Assembly: GCF_029784135.1 (NCBI RefSeq)
Contig: NC_073746.1
Coordinates: 183,339,983 to 183,403,982, forward strand
Reading direction: 5' to 3'
Length of the DNA: 64,000 bases
Source of the DNA: Toxorhynchites rutilus septentrionalis
Taxonomy: Eukaryota; Arthropoda; Insecta; Diptera; Culicidae
Shown here: piece by piece, positions 34,401 through 46,259 of the stretch
How the letters are laid out: each line of letters opens with the position of its first letter
Position numbering within the stretch: the first letter of the stretch is position 1
Translations under genes and position numbers: made by a program
The notes under the pieces: model-generated
Databases searched by the model: none
Seen by the model: only the letters and a program-made list of their open reading frames with translations
What the model was told of the DNA's origin: nothing

Positions 34401-35609
34401 CCAGTAATATTAACCGTAGCGTTTCTTTTGAGAATAGCGCAAAATGATGAGAAGTGTTTATATTCCTAGTAGTTTCAAGTTTACGTTATACGCACGATGC
34501 CTAGAGGTGCGATTCCACTGAGGCAATAATAAATAACATGTAGCATGATATTTGATACTTGCAAGTGTTGTGATTGTTGTTGTTTCCATGTGGTGTCAAA
34601 GATATATTGATGTAGTTATGAGATGGTGCTGGTGCAATATGTATATAATCGACTGTAGCCGAGTCTATGTCAATTGCGAAAAAGGCCACCGGAATAGCGT
34701 TCGAGGTAAATTTTCAATACATTGACATGAAATAAATTGCGACATAAGATAAGCTAGTATGTTGTTCTGCGAGGGCAAGAATGAATCATCAATCAATTAT
34801 CGTCAACTGATTCTACAATGAAAAAACCATTTCAGAGAGTATTCTACTATGCAGTTTTTTCTAAAATTTCACAGCATTATTGAATAATATCCGAAGGTAT
34901 AAACGAACGACTTATATAAAATAGCAGCGTAGTTCTACGTCAACAATGCGGTCGTATCTTGGACACAACCTCCTATAATTTTTTTCACAAAATTGAGCTC
35001 GGAGACAAAGTAAACTAAAATTTTCTTTAAAACTGCACGTTACTTACTAATACCAACGCGAGTTCGTTGGTTTCAGTTCATGGTGGGTAAACAATAAACC
35101 GTCCATTAATTGTGGAACTACTTTTTTTTGCATCAGAAATCAAGTTTTCGTTTCACTTTATATAGACGTAAAAATAAGATTGTGTACGCGGGTAAAGAGA
35201 ATCGTGTCAGGGGAAGTAGAAGTATGGATTGAAGTCAGTTGAATGAAGAGGCAGATTTGTATTCATCAGTTACGTCAATTAGAATAAGCATTGACTAGAA
35301 TGATTCATCAGTCATCCTCGCTTGCAACGCTCGTCAGTTCATTTTCTAGTTAATTCACTTTCTGTTGACACTTCTGTTGACGAATGCCGATATAGTCCTA
35401 GCAGAAGCGAAGCTACAAAGAGGAGAGTCGATCTTCATTTTTCATCTTCGAAGATTTCGGGCCCTGGTTGAGACATTTTGGTGATTGATTAAGGTATATC
35501 CGAAGATGATTTTTTCATTTTTTCAATGTCAATACAATGATTATCATGCTGTTGGCAGCTGGGAGCGTGTATGCTCTTTCTAAAACTGGTGATACGTTTT
35601 TCTCAGAAT
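34401..35609. other. Unrecognised DNA with one repeat end
   Basis: The palindrome-family end cgtagttctacgtcaacaat, gcggtcgtatcttggac lies at 34927-34985 and matches 4796-4850. A small inverted repeat, CCAACG..CGTTGG, lies near 35055. No gene is supported. Confidence 0.4.
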
Positions 35610-35812
35610 CTAGTGGACCGATCTGGCTGAAATTGGCATGTGAAAATGTAAAAATGCCTTATCTAAATTGCTACCACTGACGGTTTTTGAGAATTCGACA
35701 AATTGCCAAAATGGCGGCAATTCGTATAAAAAATTGATTGTTTTTCAACAAAAGTCACTATTTCAAAAATTTTTACATGCCGATTTCAGCCAAATCGTTC
35801 CACTAGTTAACT
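35610..35812. repeat. Foldback repeat, about 38-bp arms
   Basis: ctagtggaccgatctggctg with aaattggcatg at the left is matched inverted by catgccgatttcagccaaat, cgttccactag at the right. Between them is a gccaaaatggcggc phrase. The arms are imperfect. Confidence 0.65.
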
Positions 35813-35819
35813 TTTTATA

Positions 35820-37030
35820 AAGGACCAAGGAATTTTCTCTTAATTTTTCATAGAAATTTATTTCTAATATCTACAAAATTTTGGTCGAAGAATAAAATGC
35901 AGGAAATAATTTAAATTGTCATAAAAATGCCATTTTTGAATTGCAATGAAAAAAAATGTATTCAAAAAATTTTAATTAATTTTTTTAAAAAACGTATTTT
36001 TTGAAAGATTCATAAAAAAATTTAAATAGCCTATACAATAACCAACAAGTCAACTATATATCGGAGAAAGGGCACTGCTACAGAGAAAGAGTTTTTTCTT
36101 ACAATAACCTTTTCATGAAGTTGACGTCTTCCACAATAGTTCATATTTTAATTAGATCTTAAACTTTATCGAGTACAGGAACGCCAGTTTTTGTGTGGTT
36201 TTTTTGTGTGATTTTTTCTGTGCGGTATATGAAAAGAAGCATATTTGACGAAGTTATCGTCCATTTAGTTTTTTTCTCGATTGTTTATATGCATTTTAGT
36301 GTGAAAAAAAGGATATTTGCGTCTAAGTTATTCACTTTTCAAATCATTCCCATTCTTCCATCAAATGCTCTAAGTTGCGTATGACATAATTTCCAACAGA
36401 AACAAATTTCGACATGCAGATAAAAGCACAATACAGCCACGCGCTACCGAAAAAATAAACTGTCTCATCGCAAAGCAGAGAAATTAAAGGAAATCGAATG
36501 GTGAACGGCGTGGATTTGAATTGTTTTCTTGGGGGAAACTTTTTTTATGCGGTCCCTATCTACCGCACAGAATTTTGTTTTTTCGAATTGTGTACCGAAC
36601 ATGAATTTTTAAAGCTACTGGTGAAGTTTTGCACGATTTTTTATGCGATTTTTGTTGTGCGGTCCCTATCTCCCGCACAAAAATGGTTTGCCTGTACTCT
36701 ATATAGCTATCTTGACTTTGAATAACATTAGTATTAGCTTTTTACCTGTAATACATACATCTTTCGATATACGGATGACTTGTTGGTTCTTGTATGGGGT
36801 ATTTAAATATTTTTTAGAAACAGAAATAAAAATCGTTTTTGAAAAAAATGAATTTCAATTTCTAACATTATTTTTTTCAATGTTAATTTTTTAGAAAATT
36901 TCTTAAAATTTTTCTTATGAAAATTTAAACAATTTCCTACATTCCATTTCTCGACCAAATTTTTTTAGATATTATAGTTTTTGAGTTCGGAATTTTCGTA
37001 AAAAAATAAGAAAAGAAACCCTTTTAAAAA
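35820..37030. repeat. Long AT-rich inverted repeat
   Basis: 35820-36055 and 36790-37030 are inverted relatives, about 230 bp each. Landmarks: ctaatatctacaaaattttg, gtcgaag, aaatgcaggaaat on the left; the inverted ctcgaccaaat, tttagatattatag on the right. The spacer carries two direct copies of tgcggtccctatct(a/c)ccgc at 36549 and 36659. This looks like a non-autonomous DNA element with long terminal repeats. No transposase was seen. Confidence 0.55.
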
Positions 37031-37582
37031 AATATCTATTTTTTGTACATTTTAACTATGCAAAGTTAATTAAACGCCCAATATCTTTGAACCCTCAGTA
37101 TTTCACTGCAAATGCTGCCAATGACCAGTAAGTGGTATGAAATTTTTCAACTGTTGCTGTAATTTTGTGGACCGAAGAAATGTCAAACGGCCAATGTTTT
37201 TTACATATCCCTCCGGTTTTTGAATCTCTCAATCGAGATACAGAACATTTTTTCATAATTTTTTTTTGTCATAAATTGTCATAAATTAGGGTAAGTGTCC
37301 CAATTATGGTATGAATTTGAATTTTTGATTCATTCCCTTAAAGTGAAAAAACACCTTTCTCATATAAAAATTTTTTTTTTCTAGAATCTCTCAGGAAGTG
37401 ATAGACGGTTACATTTCTCGAAAAAAATCCTTCTACGCATATTTTCGAATTTCAACGATGACAGAGTTATAGAACTTTTTCGGACTCTGTTGCCTCAAAC
37501 TGACTCTACATTAAAAAGTTCGCTACGTAAGCCGATTCTGTTGCTTTCATTTGAAAGTTGAAAAAATTTAGTACAGGATATA

Positions 37583-39183
37583 CAGTGTTAGACATTCGTT
37601 TAGCCGCACTTGGAAAATACTCGAAACACTTACAAAACAACTGGGAATGTTCTTTTTATCGGGCTACTTATTTGCTGCAGTGGTTGTATATTTAATTCAA
37701 TTTTATTGAAAGGACACAATCACACACACACAAGGCGGCATCGGTGGATATAAACACCCAAACGTCGTTTTTTCCCGAGACATATGTTTAACCGCAAGGC
37801 ATAACAATCAGGTTTTCGCATAATCACCAAGCCTTTATCCGTATTTTTTGAAAAAATACTTGGGAACGTTCAATTTACAAGGTAAATATTAGATGTGCAA
37901 CGTAAGAAGTTGGTCGGATTAGTGATTTACGTGGAATTTAAAGGAATGGCGAAAGGTATTCTATTGACGGTAGAGGGGCGGAAAATAATAAAGATATTCA
38001 GTGAACAGAAGTTTCCTAATCGCTCGATCGTAACAAAAATTGGTCTATCTGAGGAAGTGGTACGGAATTTCTTTAAATAATGCCAGAAATATGGGATATA
38101 ACGACCAACAAATGGGAACACCAAAGTTACTTTGCGTCGATGACACGAATAAGACATGAAGCAACCAGGAAAGGATGTTCTGCTCATACATTAAGGCAGA
38201 ATCGGTTTTTCCAGTAACGAAGAGGCATATTGCGCGCATCTTGAATGAGTCACCAAACATCATGTGGAAGAAACCTCAAGGGAAGCAGAAACTGACCGCC
38301 ACCCAGAAGCAGAACCATCTCATTTTCGCCCGGCAATACATGGAATGGAAACTAGAATGGAGATATGTTGTATTTTCCGGCGAAAAAAGTTCAATTTGGA
38401 TGGTCCGGACTGTTACAGTTGCTATTGGTACAATTTAAGTCAATGGCATGTCGTGAGATCGAAGCGAAACTTTGGGGGCGGAAGTTTGACAGTGTGTGGA
38501 GCCGTTTCCTATCACAGAAAGCTTCCCGTTTGTTTCATTTTCACCCGAATGAACTCCGAAAAGTATCCTCAATTACTGGAGAACGTTTTGATTGGCCATA
38601 TTGAGAATAACGCTAACGAGGATATCGTTTTTTCAGCAGGATAATGATTTTTGTGATCCACGTTTCCAAGCAATCGAAGAAGGATATTTCGCTTCTTGAA
38701 TGACCTGTTTGCAGTCGATTGCAATCCCATAGAGAACCTATGGAGAATCTTGGCCTAGATGGTCTATGCAAACGGATGACAATTTGACAACATTTCCAGT
38801 CTCAAAGCAGTAATTCAGGAGTGTCGGGCTATAATCAATATGGTAACACTTTAAAAGCTGTCTGACTCGATGACAAATCGAGTTTTCAAATTGATCCGAA
38901 ATGGAGGTGGACATACTAAATATAAGCTACCGATTGGACTCGAAATTTGCCGCACAACTTTTCTTTTGTTGGAATTTTAGGATGCGGCTAAACGAATGTC
39001 CACCCCGTTTCCACATATTTGAATTACTTAGAGAACAAAAAGTGAATATATATTTTTTCTTAGAATGAATTCGATGAAAATAAACAATAATAGTCTTTTA
39101 TGAACAAAACTGTACAAAGATTTGATTTATTTTTAAAAATATTGAGGAAAAATAGGGTGCGGCTAAACGAATGTCTACCACTG
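37583..39183 (+). mobile_element. Tc1-type transposon with IR/DR ends
   Basis: Outer terminal repeats CAGTG(T/G)TAGACATTCG continue through tttagccgcac and are flanked by TA (37581-37582, 39184-39185). Inner direct repeats lie at 37778-37797 (agacatatgtttaaccgcaa) and 38981-39003 (inverted gacattcgtttagccgca). The 1601-bp length is typical of Tc1. Copy A (24380-24400) shows the unoccupied target, proving the boundaries. Confidence 0.93.
37946..38960 (+). pseudogene. Tc1 transposase, inactivated
   Basis: The start MAKGILLTVEGRKIIKIFSE leads into the paired-like DNA-binding region (NRSIVTKIGLSEEVVRNFFK) and a stop. It continues through KRHIARILNE, KLTATQKQNHLIFARQYMEW and VVFSGEKS, where the usual VVFSDE has Gly for the first catalytic Asp. 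A shift leads to FNLDGPDCYSCYW, FGGGSLTVCGAVS, then QQDND (second Asp present) and NPIENLWRILA (Glu present). It ends with an RVFKLIRNGGGHTKY-like tail. Multiple stops make it non-functional. Confidence 0.88.
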
Positions 39184-39639
39184 TAGTAGTGGAACATCTA
39201 AATTAGTGGATTAAAATAAAAAATTTTTTTAAATAAATTTTTTTTTGGAAAATTTAACAGCTTTTTTTAAATTCGTAATTATTCGTTTCATCCCAAAAAT
39301 TCATACTAAACTAGATTGTTTCTATCAATCAAATTAAAGCCCTCAAACCCCTTTACAATTTGTTCTTTGGCGCCAAACTTCTATCTCTCCTAATTTCACT
39401 GCAATATCGATACAAACAATTCCTGATGAAAATTCAATCAAAATCTTCAAAAATCGCGATTTTTAACCCACTGTACTTATAAAAGCCACTTAAATTTCAC
39501 ATTAATGTTGAAAGGGTCATTTTTTTCTTGAAATTATTCATATTTGAATTATAAAAAAACCTTTTTTTTTAAACTGTATATAACCGAGTCCTAAATTTTA
39601 TATAATCGAATCATATATAATCGAGTCCGACCTGCATGA

Positions 39640-40489
39640 GGATTTCAAACTAAATTGTAACGATCACGCAGGAACTGTTCAATCACAAAGAAATGTTTGA
39701 ATAGTTTCACAGGAACATTTTCAGTTGCTTTTAATATTCCGGACGTATTCTACAGGTTTGATTTAACGTTCGAAGATGTAATCTCGACACAATCATCTGA
39801 ACCTTCCTGACAGCAACGGTAGTTTATCGCTTCCGTCCATGTTGGTTGTGCTTTGAAGTTGGGAATTCCCAGTTTCTGGACAAATTGGCAAGCCATATCC
39901 CGGAGAATAGAACCTGAGAGAGGTAAATTATTCTCTCTGGCTTGATAAGACAAAAATCCATTGACCGCTCCAGCTTTTCGATTCCGACCAACCTTATATG
40001 CTTTTGGTCTAGATTCAATTTTCCATTTCGTTTCCATTTTTACTTTAGTTTGAATAGTGTTGATACCGTACTTTGTGCAATACTGAAATTATTTGCAGCT
40101 TCAGACCCATTCCGTCCATACTTTTCGACTTGCACGATGATGCTCAAACGTTGCGCAATGGTTAGTGTTTAATTGTTCGCTTGAAAGGTTTTTCGTGGTT
40201 TTCCATACTTGAAAAGAAATTGCTTAATGACACGAACACTCCGTCTGCACTTTCGAAAGTAATTGATATCAAAGGTAATAACGCACAAAAACATTTACGC
40301 GAAAATCAATTGAGTTAGGTGAAAATCCATGGAAAATTAATCAAAACCCATCGAGTAAGGGAGGCATCGAGTTAGGGAGGTATCGAGTTATGGAAAGAAG
40401 AATGCTTGTAAAATGTAAAGGTGCCATGAAATCCATCGAGTTACGGAAAATATCGAGATACAGAACATCGAGTTAGGGAGAGTTGACTG
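39640..40489 (-). mobile_element. pogo-like element 3, left-truncated
   Basis: The right end is the inverted CAGTCAACTCTCCCTAACTC, closing at 40489 before TA (40490-40491). Several subterminal copies of catcgagttagggag lie at 40350-40480. This tandem subterminal arrangement is common in pogo/Tigger elements. The left end is missing where it meets copy B. Confidence 0.75.
39750..40155 (-). pseudogene. pogo transposase N-terminal fragment
   Basis: On the minus strand: QRLSIIVQVEKYGRNGSEAA, NNFSIAQSTVSTLFKLK and a stop (pipsqueak/CENP-B type HTH). After it comes GFLSYQARENNLPLSGSILR, DMACQFVQKLGIPNFKAQPT W (the second, CENP-B-like DNA-binding domain, with the typical N-x-P-x-SG and LG-x-x-x-FKA motifs), then EGSDDCVE and a stop. 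The DDE domain is absent. Confidence 0.82.
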
Positions 40490-40491
40490 TA

Positions 40492-41335
40492 TCTGATTTT
40501 TTCAGGTATTCAGTCTTCATTTCAACATACATGCCGAGTGCACGCTGTTAGAACTAAGGCACTTTAAACTATATCCTAAGGTGGGACAATATGTCAAAAT
40601 ACCTTTGCAGCCATCTTAAAGGTATGCTGTGTTTTGTTTGTAAACAAAACAAAAAATGGTTTTTATATACCATCCCCTAACCCACTTAGTGACATTGATG
40701 ACAACTGATTATTAGCATTATTAGCATAATGTGTTACCGTTTTGGGCAGTTTGCCCTATGACTTCACCAGAATCGCGCATAGAGGACACTGACAATCTTT
40801 TATAACAGTTAGGGAGACAGACAGGAGGATACACAGAAACAAATACAGACCTACATTATGGGAAAATATATTATCGAGAGGGTGGACTGGCAGGCTGGAT
40901 GTTGAGAGGGGGCAATAAATAGCCTAGGAAAAGAACTAGGAGATTTTCCTAGTTCTATTCCACTGCGATCGTCCAGCTAAAAACACCTAAAAACATGCTC
41001 ATTTGGCCTCACCCAAAAGGGATCAGGACCCATTTTTAAAGGCTTATGTCTTGACCGCCATTGCGGACAACCGCATAGAACCAGCCAACCACGCTGGATC
41101 CAGCCCCGCAAGCCCCCAGAATCATCAACCAGACGACCAGCGAGGACCAGAGGACCAGCCGGCCGGCCATCACACACGACACACGACACACACAAACTTG
41201 TAAGTGACTAGAAATAAAAAAAAAGAGATAGTGAATTGAAAAAGAATAGTTGGTTTTAATTTTGTGTTTCCGAAAAAAGTCCAAGTTAGCCGACCTGGGG
41301 ATCTCCGAATCCCACGCTCGAGCTAGCCAGGAAAA
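40492..41335. other. Unrecognised, locally GC-rich DNA
   Basis: A hairpin AGAACTAGGA..TCCTAGTTCT lies at about 40940-40964. A Pro/His/Asp-rich frame (41003-41203) starts at TTG and ends next to a TTGTAAGTG donor-like site. The mixture of an aataaa signal, GC-rich leader-like DNA and donor site could be the 5' region of an LTR element, but I cannot define an LTR. Confidence 0.35.
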
Positions 41336-41339
41336 GAGG

Positions 41340-42020
41340 TGTTGGAACCCTCAGACAGCCCCGTGGCTAGACTAGGGACTAGAGGTCTTGTCGAGGTTCG
41401 TCTGACCGAGAGTGAGCAGTAATAAATGGAAAGCGACCAGGCGCGGCCAAAAGACCACATCCTCCTTCGCGCGATACTCTTGACAAAGGCGGCGACTTTC
41501 GACCGGTGCTTCGTCCTGTATATCTCCCCGTTCACCTTAAGCCCCGAAGGAAGGAACAGTAGCTTGGATGTTTTCTTCTCGCTGATCGCCAGCCGCAGAA
41601 AAAGTACCCGGCCCCATCCCAGTCGTTGCCGTCCAGGGTTAAGTAGGCCTCGCCATCCATTATAACAACATCGCGTTTCGCCGAACGATGTGGTTATAAT
41701 CAGGATGATTCCCGGCCGCTACTGACGCTTCCGCATGAGAATGTCCATTTTGGCCAGATACTTCTTCACCGTTTGGCCGGTTGCTCAGATCTCCCGGCAC
41801 AAAGTGCGGAACGGTGAGATCACCTTGCTCTCGATCTTCCTTTTCAGCTTCTGCTGCACTACACTTCTTCACGGAAGGGAGAGGATGATGTAAATTCAGG
41901 ATCAGCTATATCCGGCGAACACGAAGTGCTTCATGATGTTCAACTTCTTTGCTTCGAAATGAAGTTCACAATGCGAACAAAGTATCGATCGTAGTTGCTT
42001 GACTGTTTTCGCCATGGCTG
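41340..42020 (-). pseudogene. Tc1/mariner (ITmD37E-like) transposase relic
   Basis: From an ATG at about 42016, minus: MAKTVKQLRSILCSHCELHF, EAKKLNIMKHFVFAGYS, then stops. Later pieces: ATGQTVKKYLAKMDILMRKR, a DGEAYLTLDGNDWDGAGYF-like block (first Asp region) and LKVNGEIYRTK. It matches 24890-25760 in order and wording (ATGQTVK, LDI-x-MRKR, VNGEIY). The C-terminal WPD and PIE motifs are missing. Confidence 0.62.
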
Positions 42021-42030
42021 CTGCAACTGA

Positions 42031-44896
42031 AAAGGGCGCCGAAGCATTTTTGAAGAAGGCATTGATTTATTTGTTCCATTGGATTATATTTTGTAATTTT
42101 TATTCATCGCCATTCGAATTTGGTTCATTTTTATTGCATACGTTAGAACTGACTTGAGTCGGCTTTCCTGTAGTTTGGATCATTGACGCTTGGTACAGAG
42201 TAGCAAACATCGTGCAATAGTGCGGGCCACCCTCGAAGGTCAGAACCGCCTCAGCGAGAAGTTTCATCCGGAAATTTGAACTCTAAACTACGGCCACGAA
42301 CTAATCCTGCAACGTAATCATGAGAATGCGTTGGAGCTGTATGATGAACTCAGAAATCGTTCAAATCAACAACTGTTGAATTTTCCGGAAATGGTAACGG
42401 GTCACTTTCTTACTAGTTCGAACGTCATTGCCGAGATAGAATTTGTCACCGATTATGAACTGCTCCATATGACCTAGCATTGGTCCCAACAGAAGCTGAT
42501 CCTTGTTGGCCTATCTGATTCATTGATCCTACCGTTGACATATCGTAATCAACGCTCTTGACGAATACATGTTCGAGACCGACTGCTGTCTCGATCTGCT
42601 ACCTCACGACACATACAACTTCATTGCTCTTTGCTTCGGACGATGGAAAGGCGAGACGACGACTGTTAAGTAGAAACTTAATGAAGCATAACAACATCGG
42701 TCGATATATCAAAAGAGGACGAAGGTCGAACTGCGTTGAAAGTATTACTGCTGAATACTTGGTACTCGTTAATGGCCTGAAGGGTTGAAGAGTATTTTAT
42801 TTTCGATTTTCCAAATTTCGTGTACCACTTGGAAGATTTTTGAGGACAAAAAATTCAAACTTGGAGCGCTTTGAGGCACCCCTAATTCATGTCCGATTGA
42901 GCTAAAACTTTGCACAGGACATTTCTTGGGGCCAATAAACAAAATGTTTTTTCCATACTTCCATTGCCGCCCTAATCTTCATCTTTAAAGATGTACGAAT
43001 CAAGTTTTCCTGTGCTTTTCTTAAAGTAAATTAAAAACCAAAAACTTATAAAATCACCTGAAGTAGCCAATTAAATCGATGCCATAGAATAAAATTGACA
43101 AATAGTACTAGGCAAACGATACCGTCAATATCGAAAAACTAAAACTGCTCTTAGCTATGTTGTGTATATCGATTAATTATATTACCGTAATCAACTGTTT
43201 ATCACAATATCGACCGTTCCATAGGAAATGAACCAAACATTTGTTTAAAATAATGGATAAAACGAACTGAATGTTTGGATCAGTCCTGCGGAATTCGCCG
43301 CATCATTTGATTGATCCCTCTCTTCTCGAAACAAGTGCCCAATGAAACTCACTCCCAAAGCCGCAAAACATGAATCTCTCCCAAGTGCTGAGTAATAAAA
43401 ATCAATTGAGGTCTATTTTTACGTAGACTAAACCAATGATTTTCTCCGTTACCGCTGGTTAAATATCATTTCCATGAACTATTCCTGTCGGCAGCTTTCA
43501 GTTCTCCAGTATATGTTCTCAGATGTTCGAATGTACATTTCAATTTCATCGCTTGCTAGTGAAAGAACGAAGATTTGAAGTTTTATGCTGAGCTCTTTGA
43601 TGTTGCTTGAATTACTAGCTTTATGAAGCGTTGTGTTGCTGGGCGGTATGTTTGCTTCGGACTGCTGCGCTCCACGTTCCAGCTTCCAGATGATTGTGTA
43701 TTTTTGTTTACTTAACAACTCATTCCCGGGTACATTTATCGTTAAGTTATTACCTTTATGGAGTTAATCGTAGACCGACAGAATGTATCTATTGTATACA
43801 AACGCATCTGATTTATGAAATCGAACAGTAGAGAACTTACGTAATTCCAAGTGAAATGACATTCAGCGGTTTTATTATCAGTTTTTGAATTAATCAATCT
43901 CTTTTACATTGATTCATGGGGCACACATTACTTAGGCGACCTTTTTTTTAGATAATTCCAAACTGTCACATAGTTGATTCTTAGATCAATGATTATGGGC
44001 CCTATTCCAGAAGACGAGAAGACGAGCGATCGTTTCGTTTATTTTCCTATTCCAGAAGCCGAGCTCGACTGAAAACAGGCGAGTAGCTCATCTGACTCGA
44101 ACGTTCGAGTCGTCCTCTAGTTTGTTTTGATGTGTTTGTTCACCTTGTTGCTTTAAGGCATCGGTATACCTTTGTTCCACTTTTATCTTCAGAAATTGTT
44201 TTACGGCCAAACTAGAATTACATAAGCAATGTATGTTTCCAACTGCATCCATCAAATTTAATTCAGTAAATTCTTTTTACAAATTTTCAAATGGGTATCA
44301 TAACAACACATCAAATGTAAACATTGAACTTCATAACCAGGGATGCCAGGTGACTGTTTCGAATATATTTCACGGTACGAAAAGTGTCTTCATAATCATA
44401 TTGAACGAAAAAGTATAGTTCAAAACAAAATTTTTGAGCAATTTTAAAAAACCAACTTTTTTACTGAATTATATTTTCATATAATGTGTTTCAATCATCG
44501 TACCTAGATGTATCGAAGTTTATTGCTATGCTGTGGCGCTATGATTATAATCATAGGCGATTGTGCGCTGACAGTATGTCAATGATTACCAGCGAAATTT
44601 CGACAGTGTAGAAAGATCAAGTGCATCAGCGAGGCAGGTTCGCGATTCCCAACTGGCTTCCGAGTTCAGGTGCAGTTCTTCGATTGGTCGGGAATACTGA
44701 AGATGGAGCGACGAAGATCGTCAGCAATTGCTAACGCATGCAGGAGTGGCGTTACGTCCCCTCGAAGACCAACGTTACGGATGACGAAACCAGGCCCGGT
44801 TTCTATGGACATCAGAGTAGTAGGCTTGGCCACATCAAGTAAAACCCGAGGAAACCGAAACCGAACGTGCACGTGTTACGTTCATCTAACGGAATA
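42031..44896. other. Unrecognised DNA
   Basis: At 42230-42470 a frame reads RATLEGQNRLSEKFHPE and LQRNHENALELYDELRN, which has a structural-protein look and might be retroelement gag, but I cannot place it. GC-rich 44570-44890 has opposing frames and may belong to the BEL element that follows. The phrase gggccctattccagaagacg at 43999 is repeated in part at 44050. Confidence 0.35.
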
Positions 44897-45733
44897 GCAT
44901 GAAGAAATAATCTATTGGAAACGATTTTTGAGAAATCTGCAAAACTGAACACTCTGGCAATCGGTGCAGTTAGCTGATTTTCCGGCAGAGATTATTCAAC
45001 TCCAGAAGGCGAATCAAAACTCAACCGGAGCAACTGTCTCTCAGTGGCGTCTCGTCCGACTGTTCAAACTGTAGGGCAGTTGTCTCTTCATGCTATCGTC
45101 GATCATCGAAGCATGTGGAGCTCATTGTTCATTGGGACAATCTTCATTCCGTACGATACTATAGTTCCAATCATCCTCCCGAAAGAACATCGCCTCACCA
45201 AGTTGGTCATAGAGTGGTACAATCGATACTAGCTGCACGCGAACAATGAAACTGGCATTAACGAGGTCCGTCAGTGATTCCACGTTCCCTGTCTTCGAAC
45301 ACTGGTACGAAATCTGTAGCGAACCTGCAGTGCAGAGTGTGTAATGCGGAACAGCTGTGCCGACTTGAAGCATCACTATCTGATGCGAGATTCAGTCCGT
45401 ACATTCGAACGTTCAGCTAGATTGGTCACCAAACGATGGGTGGCGCTATTTACATGCCTCACCGTACGAGCCGGCCATTTAGAGGCTCCCTGTCCATCAA
45501 AGCATGTAAGATGGTGAAACGACTATTCTAAGTACAGCGAGGATCACTCGTGGGGATCAGAGAAGTGACCAACTTTCTCGACGCCAATCGTAGACTACAG
45601 CAGCAGATTTTGGATATAAATCAACAGCTATCCGCCGTGTTCACCAACGCTGTTCTTAAGTGGATATTCAATCCAGCTTCGGCTCTCCACATGGGTGTTT
45701 CATGGCAAAGACTCGTCAGGTTCATGTAGGTCG
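44897..45733 (+). pseudogene. BEL/Pao integrase region, first part
   Basis: Frames in order: PAEIIQLQKANQNS, then IILPKEHRLTKLVIEWYNR, ANNETGINEVRQ and LRTLVRN (zinc-binding N-terminal domain region), TKRWVALFTCLTVRAGHLEA (start of the catalytic core), WIFNPASALHMG and WQRLVRFM (end of the core). These are hallmark phrases of BEL/Pao integrases. Stops, shifts and loss of the middle core show decay. It is broken at 45733 and resumes at 49096. Confidence 0.85.
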
Positions 45734-45960
45734 CCTTATTTATTTATTTATTTATTTATTTACAATTCAGAGATTAGATCTGATTCACAACTTTTCGCCA
45801 ATAAACCCGATCCATGGTTACAGTTCTCCAACCCCTGACTGCACCGATTCTTACCAAGTCCTGGTTCAACCACCGGGCTTGCTGGGCTCATCTTCTTTCT
45901 TTTTCTTCTCTCTATTATAGTGACTTTCAACAAATTTTGGCTGGTTCGTTACTTTTATGC
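45734..45960 (-). mobile_element. RTE-like LINE, 3' end
   Basis: The minus-strand element ends in a (TAAA)n tail, seen as ttta repeats at 45737-45771. Upstream of the tail are ctgaattgtaaa, gattcacaac inverted, and a gcgaaaagttgtgaatc-like phrase. RTE elements end in short tandem repeats. The coding part of an RTE lies at 48825-49095 in the same orientation, so these are probably the two ends of one truncated copy. Confidence 0.6.
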
Positions 45961-46259
45961 ACCTGCGAAAGCCGTACAAAAGCCGTAAGGAAGACCCCAC
46001 CCACCCGAAACAATCGCGCCACCCACCGATAGCAATCGCACAACACGTAACCCAGTCGTACGATGTCATCAGAGTCATCCCAGCCCTGTTTTCGTGGAAA
46101 GGGAAAGGGTTTTCCTAGATCCACTCGCAGGCAAGTACTTGAATTGTTCTTCCACTCTCCGGCCTGAAGTTTTTTCGGATTCCAGTTGCCCTGGACATGT
46201 TGAAACGAATGGCGCATTGCCTATTGAATCAGCTCTAATTTTCAACACAAATAATACGT

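Larger units (their letters stand above)
37310..39632 (-). mobile_element. TA-flanked CAG-ended element, copy B
   Basis: Reverse-complement relative of copy A (23955-26491). It keeps the CAGGTCGGACTCGATTATAT end (at 39613-39632, minus) but has lost the other terminus. It carries no hAT-like insert, so it shows the empty site for that element near 37428-37440. It is itself interrupted by a Tc1 element (37583-39183), for which copy A gives the empty site. Confidence 0.8.

Noticed and set aside
41003..41203. Pro/His-rich frame next to a GTAAGTG site considered as an exon
   Set aside because: It starts at TTG, has no acceptor or upstream exon, and lies in low-complexity GC-rich DNA.
44666..44897. 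Opposing 68- and 75-codon frames considered as a gene
   Set aside because: Both frames are open because of GC-rich composition. This may be decayed BEL sequence, but I could not match it.
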